Assembly (NCBI GenBank): GCA_964412235.1
Contig: CAYPNT010000062.1
Coordinates: forward strand, 1-18,179
Direction: 5' to 3'
Source: JAYZQT01 sp964412235
GTDB taxonomy: Bacteria > Pseudomonadota > Alphaproteobacteria > MPNO01 > UBA830
DNA length: 18,179 nucleotides
The number at the start of each line of letters is the position of its first letter. The stretch's first letter is position 1. A program made the translations under genes and the position numbers. Of this stretch, positions 7,701 through 13,873 are shown piece by piece. Below the pieces are notes generated by a model, which saw only the letters and a program-made list of their open reading frames with translations, did no database searches and was not told where the DNA came from.

Positions 7701-7711
7701 TAGTGTCACAA
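7701..7711. promoter_or_regulatory. Possible GntR-type operator upstream of dctP
   Basis: TAGTGTCACAA fits TNGTNNNACNA with four of five base pairs symmetrical. It ends one base before TATAAA (7713-7718), a possible -10 box that lacks a recognisable -35. It resembles the sites at 5922-5932 and 15440-15450 in type and in closeness to a -10, but is weaker. Confidence 0.3.
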
Positions 7712-7742
7712 ATATAAATAGAACTTTGGAGAGGAAGCCGCA

Positions 7743-8861
7743 ATGAAACGAAGTTTACTTGCAACAGCTGCTGTGGTTGCCGCGAGCGTTTTAGCCGTGA
7801 CGACAGCGCATTCAAAAGAATTAATTTACGGTAGTTGGGTTAGTCCCAAGCATCCCGTGATGTCGGGTTCATTACCCCATCTTTTTAAAGGTGTTGAGAA
7901 AGACACTGGCGGTGCAATCAAATGGAAAATGGTTGCTGGCGGCCAACTAATGAACGGGCGGGGTACTCTCGCTGGGATTAGGGATGGTATAGCTGATGCG
8001 GGTATGCCAATTCCATCGTATACACCGACCGACCTTCCGGCGACCAATAGTGTGTTTTCCACACTTGTGTTCGGTGAGGATATCGTGGCTGCCGGCGGAG
8101 CCACAACGGAAATGTTGATGCTCCGTTGTCCCGAATGCCTGGCGGAGATTAGAAAGAATAAGGCTGTCGTGCTCGGTAGTTATTCCGCGTCTCCCTTTAA
8201 GCTAATGTGTCGAAACCCGGTCAGATCACTTGCTGAGCTAAAAGGTAAAAAGGTACGTAGCTCGGGCGGGGGTGTGTATCTAATGAGAGCGGCCGGCGCG
8301 ACGCCTGTAGCGATGAGCCCGGCAAAGGCGACCACTGCACTTCAACGGGGCACCATAGATTGTGTTCTTGGCGCACCTTCATGGCTTAGGTCCTATGGTT
8401 ATCAAGATGTAGCTAAGCACATCCTCAACTATCCGCTCGGCATGGTGGGGCCAGTGCTTTCGATGTATCTGAATCGAGCGAGCTGGAATGCTCTCACTAC
8501 AGATCAGAAGAAGGCCCACCTTAAGTATGCCCCGAGGGTAGTCGCGCATTCGGTTATTACAGCCTATAAACTGCGCGACGAAGCGATTATCGCTTCAGCC
8601 AAGAAGATCGGTGTGACTTTGCATCCGGCCGGCGCTGAATTTAAAGCATTGGTGGAAAAACGCGCGGTGGCACAGCGTGCGCAAAACATCAAAAACGCGA
8701 CAAAATTCGGTGTGAAAAATGCCGAAAGAATAGCGAGTGATTTTGAAATTGCCTTGAAAAAATGGGCCAAGTTATCGAAAGAGATTGGCAGTGATACGGT
8801 AAAATATGAAGCAATTCTCAAACGAGAGATTTATGACAAATTAGATGTAAATAAGCTTTAA
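7743..8861 (+). CDS. dctP: TRAP transporter substrate-binding protein, DctP family
   Basis: A 372-residue periplasmic binding protein of a tripartite (TRAP) transporter, which captures an organic acid and passes it to the DctQM membrane complex. A Sec signal peptide is evident: MKRSLLATAAVVAASVLAVTT, probably cleaved near the AHS-KE junction (about residues 22-25). The conserved arginine that usually grips the ligand carboxylate lies in LKGKKVRSSGG (Arg172), followed by GATPVAMSPAKATTALQRGTIDCVLG, the DctP signature region. The mature protein has cysteines at 129, 132 (CPEC), 156 and 207, which could form disulfides; I recall this pattern from one DctP branch. The start is supported by GGAGAGGA before the ATG. 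It is first in dctPQM and is followed by a strong hairpin. The ligand is unknown; the neighbours argue for an aromatic or heteroaromatic carboxylate. Confidence 0.93.
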   Translation: MKRSLLATAAVVAASVLAVTTAHSKELIYGSWVSPKHPVMSGSLPHLFKGVEKDTGGAIKWKMVAGGQLMNGRGTLAGIRDGIADAGMPIPSYTPTDLPATNSVFSTLVFGEDIVAAGGATTEMLMLRCPECLAEIRKNKAVVLGSYSASPFKLMCRNPVRSLAELKGKKVRSSGGGVYLMRAAGATPVAMSPAKATTALQRGTIDCVLGAPSWLRSYGYQDVAKHILNYPLGMVGPVLSMYLNRASWNALTTDQKKAHLKYAPRVVAHSVITAYKLRDEAIIASAKKIGVTLHPAGAEFKALVEKRAVAQRAQNIKNATKFGVKNAERIASDFEIALKKWAKLSKEIGSDTVKYEAILKREIYDKLDVNKL

Positions 8862-8868
8862 AAGTAGT

Positions 8869-8906
8869 TGGGTGGTGGATTGCACTATGGTGCAGTGCAC
8901 CGCCCA
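8869..8906 (+). terminator. Strong hairpin between dctP and dctQ (attenuating terminator or mRNA stabiliser)
   Basis: Bases 8869-8877 (TGGGTGGTG) pair with 8898-8906 (CACCGCCCA) through nine pairs, including one T-G wobble. After a single G-G mismatch, 8879-8885 pair with 8890-8896 around the loop TATG. A pyrimidine-rich, interrupted T run follows (8907-8920, ending CTTTT). It starts 7 bases after the dctP stop and 48 bases remain before dctQ. Such structures after the binding-protein gene usually lower expression of the membrane subunits or protect the upstream mRNA. Confidence 0.6.
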
Positions 8907-8953
8907 TTCTTTCGCCTTTTGTGCACAAGACCCATAGAGTTTAAATCAACATC

Positions 8954-9469
8954 GTGAACAAATTTAGCAAGGCCCTTAGTGTGCCAATAAACTGCTTGAT
9001 GTGGTTAGCCTGTTTTGGCGGGGTCCTTATGATGGTCCACATTACCATCGACGTCATAGGTCGTGTTGTGTTTAACAATCCCTTCGATGCGACCATTGAA
9101 GTTGTTTCGGCCTACTACATGGTTGCGGTGTCATTTTTGCCGCTGGCCTATATAAGCCGTCATGAGGGACAAATAATTGTTGAGTTGTTTACTCGAAAGC
9201 TTCGAAAACGTTCGATGCTCCGCCTAGAACTTTTAGTAAACGTTGTAACACTTGCCTATCTATTGCTGTTTGCTTGGCTGACAACCCTTGGCGCGATTGA
9301 ACGTTCTATGAGTAACGAAATGTGGGAGACAGCTGCAGGCTTCCTAGAGGTGTGGCCAAGCCGGTGGTTATTACCTGCAGGTTTAGCGGTAATGGCCCTA
9401 TTTGTCCTGTTCAGAATTCTACAAGATTTTAGAGGTGCCATCCAACCGAGTGATAGTGATATTACATGA
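8954..9469 (+). CDS. dctQ: TRAP transporter small membrane subunit, DctQ family
   Basis: A 171-residue integral membrane protein with four predicted helices (about residues 12-34, 45-65, 88-108 and 130-152), as in all DctQ proteins. It bridges the binding protein and the DctM permease. Typical features are the first-helix exit TIDVIGRVVFNNPFDATIEV, and YISRHEGQIIVELFTRKL between helices 2 and 3, matching the family's 'R..GHi.ve' element. The start is GTG at 8954 with only a weak AGAG upstream. This fits reduced translation relative to dctP, though a later start cannot be excluded. Its stop overlaps the dctM start (ATGA at 9466-9469), a classic translational coupling. Confidence 0.93.
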   Translation: MNKFSKALSVPINCLMWLACFGGVLMMVHITIDVIGRVVFNNPFDATIEVVSAYYMVAVSFLPLAYISRHEGQIIVELFTRKLRKRSMLRLELLVNVVTLAYLLLFAWLTTLGAIERSMSNEMWETAAGFLEVWPSRWLLPAGLAVMALFVLFRILQDFRGAIQPSDSDIT

Positions 9470-10782
9470 CTTCACTTGAACTAGGGTTTTATAGCCTCGG
9501 CGCGATTCTCTTATTGATCGCCGGGCGATTGCCTATTGGGGTGGCACTTGGTGGTATTGCCTTTTTGGGCATTGCTTATTTGCGAAACGTAAATGTTGCG
9601 TTTGGTGTTATAAAAGACACGCCCTTTGAGTTTGCTGCTAATTATAGTTTATCGGCCATTCCAATGTTTCTGTTGATGGGGTCAGTTGCCCACCATTCTG
9701 GGATCAGCCAAGCATTATTCAGAGCCGCCAGGCTGTGGTTTAGTGGTTTGCCGGGCGGGCTCGCGGTGGCGACAAATCTCGCTTGTGCAGCATTCGCTGC
9801 GGCGTCTGGTTCGAGTGTCGCGACCGCCGCTGCTATGGGTCGTATAGCCATCCCAGAGATGCTCGAACATGGGTATGAAAAAGGCCTGGCCACCGGCGTT
9901 GTTGCAAGTGCGGGTACTCTGGGCTCTCTCATTCCGCCGAGTATTCTTTTTGTGCTTTACGGAATTTTCGCTGAGGTTTCAATCGTAAAATTATTAATCG
10001 CGGGCGTATTTCCCGGCTTGCTTACCGCTGCTGTCTACACGGCAATGATTATTACCCGGTGTAAACTAAACCCAAACCTCGCTCCGCCAATTGACCGAGC
10101 CGAGATCGAGAAACTTAAACCTGAGCGGGTGCGTGCACTCATGCAAGTATGGCCGTTGGTAGCGTTGATCGTGGGTATTATTGGAGGCCTATACGCGGGC
10201 ATTGTTACTCCAACAGAGGCGGGGGCTGCCGGGGCGGTGCTTTCATTTATAATAGCTTTTATTCAGGGTCGCCTGAATTATGCGGTTTTTCGCGATAGCC
10301 TCATTGAGGCCATCAACGCCACGGCTCGCATTTTTTTCGTTGCGGTCGGAGCGGTCATGTATACTAAATTCCTTGCGTTGACGGGAATGCCGTTTTTCCT
10401 CGGAAATTTAATTGGTAGTTGGGCGTTAGACCCACTGCTATTGGTGCTCGCGGCCTCAATTATCTATGTCATTTTAGGAATGTTCCTAGATCCTCTGGGC
10501 CTACTTCTACTGACCCTGCCAATCCTTCTTCCAATGTTTGAAGGCCTTAATCTTGATTTGGTTTGGTTTGGGGTGTTGGTCGTAAAGTTTCTCGAAATCG
10601 GACTTCTAACGCCCCCTGTTGGGTTCAATGTTTATGTGATTAAGAGCGTTGTTGGCGATAAAATTCCGCTCGAGACAATCTTTCGAGGGGTTGGCTGGTT
10701 TCTGGCGTGTGAGGTAATTGTAGTTGCCTTACTTGTTGCCTTTCCAGAAATTTCGCTCTACCTGCCGAGCACCATGAACTAA
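9466..10782 (+). CDS. dctM: TRAP transporter large permease, DctM family
   Basis: A 438-residue polytopic membrane protein, the Na+-coupled transport subunit of the TRAP complex, with about 12 hydrophobic segments. Family landmarks are SAIPMFLLMG (63-72), AAFAAASGSSVATAAAMGRIAIPEM (108-132), the GTLGSLIPPSILFVLYG motif (150-166) that forms part of the substrate and sodium site, the second-half repeat TPTEAGAAGAV, and LLTPPVGFNVYV near the C-terminus. The length is as expected for a DctM not fused to DctQ. The start overlaps the dctQ stop by 4 bases. The gene converges on the M20 hydrolase gene, with only 13 bp between the two stops. Confidence 0.95.
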   Translation: MTSLELGFYSLGAILLLIAGRLPIGVALGGIAFLGIAYLRNVNVAFGVIKDTPFEFAANYSLSAIPMFLLMGSVAHHSGISQALFRAARLWFSGLPGGLAVATNLACAAFAAASGSSVATAAAMGRIAIPEMLEHGYEKGLATGVVASAGTLGSLIPPSILFVLYGIFAEVSIVKLLIAGVFPGLLTAAVYTAMIITRCKLNPNLAPPIDRAEIEKLKPERVRALMQVWPLVALIVGIIGGLYAGIVTPTEAGAAGAVLSFIIAFIQGRLNYAVFRDSLIEAINATARIFFVAVGAVMYTKFLALTGMPFFLGNLIGSWALDPLLLVLAASIIYVILGMFLDPLGLLLLTLPILLPMFEGLNLDLVWFGVLVVKFLEIGLLTPPVGFNVYVIKSVVGDKIPLETIFRGVGWFLACEVIVVALLVAFPEISLYLPSTMN

Positions 10783-10792
10783 ACGCTGCAGT

Positions 10793-10834
10793 GTTTTATC
10801 TGTCCGCTAGGTCTACTAAAATTTCAGATAAAAC
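10793..10834. terminator. Inverted repeat between convergent dctM and M20 hydrolase genes
   Basis: GTTTTATCTG (10793-10802) and CAGATAAAAC (10825-10834) are perfect 10-base inverted arms with a 22-base spacer. The repeat spans the stop codon of the M20 gene and lies just after the dctM stop. A hairpin would form on either transcript, so it may act as a bidirectional terminator. The long loop and A/T-rich stem make this weak. Confidence 0.3.
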
Positions 10835-12046
10835 CCGCACACCTTCGGCCAAGTCTTTGGGGTCCGCATTTTCAGCTTCGTTGTGGCTGATACCCCTTTC
10901 GCAAGGGACGAATATCATCCCGGTCGGACAAACAAAATGTAATTGTCGAGCATCATGTCCCGCACCCGAAAAAATTCGGGTGTTCGATATTCCCAGCTTA
11001 TTACTGACGTTTTCAATCAAGTTAATTATTTGAGAGGAGAAGGTAATCGATTCAGCTTCTGCTATCCGCCAGGTTTTTACTCCACACGCTACCATTTGAT
11101 CTTTACAAATAGCGTCAACATCCGATGCAAGTCGTTCCAATAAATCGGAATCTGGGTGTCGTATATCAATGGAAAAAAGGGCCCGGCTTGCAATCACCGA
11201 CGGGACATTTGGTTCAAGCGTGACCATGCCAATAGTAAACCGGACATCGTCGTCCACATATAATTTTTCGTGTAATGCGGACACCATTCTGCTGGCTTCC
11301 CAAAGCGCATCCTTTCGTGCCGCTCGTGGAGTGGTCCCGGCATGGGCTTCTTCACCTTTTACTTCCACCCGCATCCGGCGGACGCCTTGTATGCCGGTCA
11401 CGATGCCAATAGTTTTACAATGACGTTCGAGTATTGGACCCTGCTCTATGTGTGCCTCTATAAATGCAGAAACAGGTCTTCTAACCGCTACACTCTCCGC
11501 ACTGGGTGTGGCCGCTAGCACCGTTTTGAGACTTTCTCTAACAGAAGTCCCGGAGTTGTCTTTAACTTCGAGGATTTTTTCAAGGGGTCTTATGCCTGAG
11601 AATGCCTCAGACCCCATCATGCCGGGTGCAAAGCGAGACCCTTCCTCATTCATCCACACAGCTATTTCTATGCTTCGTTTTGTTTTTATACCTGCTTCGG
11701 TCAGTGCCTGGATTGCCTCAAAGCCAGCCAAAACACCGTAAGCACCATCAAATTTTCCGCCAGTGGGTTGGCTGTCGATGTGAGAGCCGGTCATCACCGG
11801 ATCCAAATCAGAATTGATGCCTTCTTTTCGAAAGAAAAGGTTGCCTGCGTCGTCGCAGAGTGGCTTTAGGTTTAACTCTTCCGCCCATTTGAATAATTCT
11901 TTTCTCGCGTCAATTTCTTCATGTGAAAGTGCTTGCCGATTAACCCCCCCAAGAGCAGTAGCTCCAAAACTGGCTAGCTCCATATGACGTTGCCACAGCC
12001 GAGTTTCATCGACAAAATCAGAGGCTTTCCTTTGACTAATTGTCAC
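10796..12046 (-). CDS. M20-family N-carbamoyl-L-amino-acid hydrolase / allantoate amidohydrolase-type enzyme
   Basis: A 416-residue binuclear-metal hydrolase of the Zn-dependent M20/AllC-HyuC branch, which cleaves ureido or N-carbamoyl groups (N-carbamoyl amino acids, ureidopropionate, allantoate). Metal-ligand positions are all visible: His89 in GSHIDSQPTGG, Asp100 in KFDGAYG, Glu134-Glu135 in WMNEEGSRF, His199 in EAHIEQGP and His388 in GISHNE. The small dimerisation domain lies between about residues 215 and 330 (HAGTTP at 235-240), and GAGHDARQL (361-369) is the usual C-terminal substrate loop. The start is GTG with GAGGG 7 bases upstream. It begins 3 bp after the alpha/beta hydrolase stop, so the two are tightly coupled. 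In this setting the substrate may be a ring-cleavage product with a C-N bond, not a true carbamoyl amino acid. Confidence 0.9.
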   Translation of the reverse strand: MTISQRKASDFVDETRLWQRHMELASFGATALGGVNRQALSHEEIDARKELFKWAEELNLKPLCDDAGNLFFRKEGINSDLDPVMTGSHIDSQPTGGKFDGAYGVLAGFEAIQALTEAGIKTKRSIEIAVWMNEEGSRFAPGMMGSEAFSGIRPLEKILEVKDNSGTSVRESLKTVLAATPSAESVAVRRPVSAFIEAHIEQGPILERHCKTIGIVTGIQGVRRMRVEVKGEEAHAGTTPRAARKDALWEASRMVSALHEKLYVDDDVRFTIGMVTLEPNVPSVIASRALFSIDIRHPDSDLLERLASDVDAICKDQMVACGVKTWRIAEAESITFSSQIINLIENVSNKLGISNTRIFSGAGHDARQLHFVCPTGMIFVPCERGISHNEAENADPKDLAEGVRVLSEILVDLADR

Positions 12047-12049
12047 TGT

Positions 12050-12946
12050 TTAACCCTCTTTATCGTCAGTTAGACCAGAGAGTAATGCGGATGCGCCGGC
12101 GTAAGGCCCCTTCTCCAGCCATCGATTGGCGGAGACCATAGAAAAAAATTCCGCGAGAACTGTGTTGAACATCCCGGGTTCTTCGAGGTTTATGGTGTGG
12201 CCGGTTTTCGGAACAATCCAGAGACCCGATGCGGGAATTGTTCTCTTAAGGTAAAGTGCTGGTTCTAAACACCAATCATCCTCGTCTCCACTTATTATGA
12301 GCGTTGGCGTTTTCATTTCCTTCAGGCCGTCCTCCAGGTCGTATAACGAGGGCCGCAGTTTTTGGACGCCGCGCATTGTCAATGCCGACCCCGCCGCCGA
12401 ATGTTCTGCTAACGTATCACGAAAATCTGCCCATCCGATGGGGTCTTTTTGTTTGAATTGTTGTCTGTAGGCACCGTCCGCGTACATTTTGGCCATCGCC
12501 GGGGCGCCGATGCGGTCATATTCGGCAGCTAGCATTTCTGAATCGGCTGCGTATTGATCACGCTGGTCGTATGCTGCGCCATATCCACAGGCCGCCACCG
12601 TTAAAGACCTTGCTCTTGAAGCATAACGCAGACCAAAGTGCAGTGCTGCGAAGCCTCCCATAGAGATACCAACGATGTGTGCGGTATCAACTCCCGCACC
12701 ATTCATCACAGCCAATATGTCATCGGTTGCGAGGTCCTGAGAGTATAGCTCTTGTCTATCCGGTATATCAGAGGGAGGATAGCCCCGAGCATTAAATGTA
12801 ATGCATCGGTATCGTCGGGAGAAAAACCGCACTTGATCCGCCCAACTCCGGTAGTCGTCAGCGAATTCGTGTACAAATATTATCGGTTCACCATCTCCCA
12901 CATCCTCAAAGAAGAGTTTAACACCGTTATTTTCTGCAAATGACAT
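12050..12946 (-). CDS. Alpha/beta-fold hydrolase
   Basis: A 298-residue alpha/beta hydrolase with a complete catalytic triad: nucleophile Ser95 in the elbow GISMGG, an acid in SGDEDD (Asp221-Asp224 region), and His250 in KTGHTINLEEP. The oxyanion-hole region reads FVHEFADDYRSW where most family members have HG, a variant I associate with a distinct branch of proteobacterial hydrolases. The following SRRYRCITFNARGYPPSDIP is standard. There is no signal peptide, so it acts in the cytoplasm. Possible roles are ester, lactone, enol-lactone or C-C hydrolysis of a ring-fission product. A very good AGGAGGAG site precedes its ATG. It lies between the SDR gene (9 bp upstream) and the M20 hydrolase gene (3 bp downstream) in one operon. 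Confidence 0.9.
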   Translation of the reverse strand: MSFAENNGVKLFFEDVGDGEPIIFVHEFADDYRSWADQVRFFSRRYRCITFNARGYPPSDIPDRQELYSQDLATDDILAVMNGAGVDTAHIVGISMGGFAALHFGLRYASRARSLTVAACGYGAAYDQRDQYAADSEMLAAEYDRIGAPAMAKMYADGAYRQQFKQKDPIGWADFRDTLAEHSAAGSALTMRGVQKLRPSLYDLEDGLKEMKTPTLIISGDEDDWCLEPALYLKRTIPASGLWIVPKTGHTINLEEPGMFNTVLAEFFSMVSANRWLEKGPYAGASALLSGLTDDKEG

Positions 12947-12955
12947 AAACTCCTC

Positions 12956-13747
12956 CTATAGAGCCTTGACCTGGCCACCATCGATATCAAAAGTGGCGCC
13001 CGTGATATAGCTTGCACGCTGAGAGGCAAGAAAAACAATGAATGCTGCCAGTTCTTCCGGCTGGCCGTATCGTTTTAGAACTGTTTCGTCCGCGAGTATC
13101 GCCGTGGCCTCTTCAAGAGATATCCCATCCTCTCGCGCTTTTTCTTCCGCTAAATAAATCATCCTCTGTGTTGCGAAGGGACCTGGGTTTACGACGTTGG
13201 AGAGTATGTTGTGAGGGCCTCCTTCTTCCGCTATTGCTTTGCTTACGTTTTGGAGTGCCGCATTGCAAAATCCTGCAGTAATTGCGTGGGCATGGGGCTG
13301 GCGTCCATGTGTTCCTGCCATAAAAATTAGCCGACCCCCCGTCCCACGTTGAACCATACTATTAAAGACTTCTCGTGCTAAACGGAGTTGAGCGATGATT
13401 TTAACTTCCGCGGCGTCTCGCCACTGCTGGTCCGACATTTCGCCGAAAGGCGACGTATTCGCACCACCTGAATTTGCCACTAAAATATCAATACCACCAA
13501 AAGTTGAGACAACGTCTTGAACCATTTCAGTCACAGCCCCCGCGTCGGTCATATCCGCAATTATACCTTTTGCGGAGCCATCCGATATCTTTTGTAGTCG
13601 CTCAACAGCTGAATCTAATCTACCACGGTCTCTCGCAGATAGAATTACCTGCGCACCTTCGCGGGCAAATTCTTCGGCTATAAAGACACCTAAACCCCCA
13701 CTAGCTGCTGTAACAATCACCGTTTTTCCTTTTAATCCTAAATCCAT
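12956..13747 (-). CDS. SDR family protein lacking the catalytic tetrad
   Basis: A 263-residue short-chain dehydrogenase/reductase fold protein. The nucleotide-binding glycine motif TAASGGLG and the NSGG equivalent of NNAG are present, as is the C-terminal GATFDIDGG. Aligned by eye, all four catalytic positions differ from the classical family. Counted from the ATG at 13747, Gly145 stands for the Ser in FMAGTHGRQP, Ala158 and Asn162 replace the Tyr and Lys of YxxxK in ITAGFCNAALQNVSKA, and Lys116 sits near the usual Asn. It may still bind NAD(P) but use another mechanism, or be non-catalytic; such divergent SDRs are a recognised minority. A GTG at 13750 immediately before the ATG could also start it; AAGG lies 6 or 9 bases upstream. 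It is first in the operon with the two hydrolases and divergent from UbiD 3. Confidence 0.85.
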   Translation of the reverse strand: MDLGLKGKTVIVTAASGGLGVFIAEEFAREGAQVILSARDRGRLDSAVERLQKISDGSAKGIIADMTDAGAVTEMVQDVVSTFGGIDILVANSGGANTSPFGEMSDQQWRDAAEVKIIAQLRLAREVFNSMVQRGTGGRLIFMAGTHGRQPHAHAITAGFCNAALQNVSKAIAEEGGPHNILSNVVNPGPFATQRMIYLAEEKAREDGISLEEATAILADETVLKRYGQPEELAAFIVFLASQRASYITGATFDIDGGQVKAL

Positions 13748-13873
13748 CACGCACTACCTTTTCTTTTAAATATTCTACAACATCTGCTCTGAAATTGCGC
13801 CGATACAATTATTCTAATACCGTAGTTTTCTATCATAACGTCTACCGTAAAGATTAGGGGAGAAACCGCGAGC
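13748..13873. other. Divergent intergenic region, SDR / UbiD 3
   Basis: This 126-bp region should carry promoters for both units. TATCAT at 13831-13836 could be a plus-strand -10 box, but no good -35 stands 16-18 bases upstream. TACCGTA occurs twice in the same orientation (13818-13824 and 13843-13849). No match to TNGTNNNACNA is seen here. Confidence 0.35.

Noticed and set aside
7111..7815. A long open frame of 234 codons on the minus strand opposite the UbiD 2 3' end and the dctP start.
   Set aside because: It lies antisense to two well-supported genes, reads as low-complexity basic protein without family resemblance, and has no plausible promoter context. It is a shadow frame.
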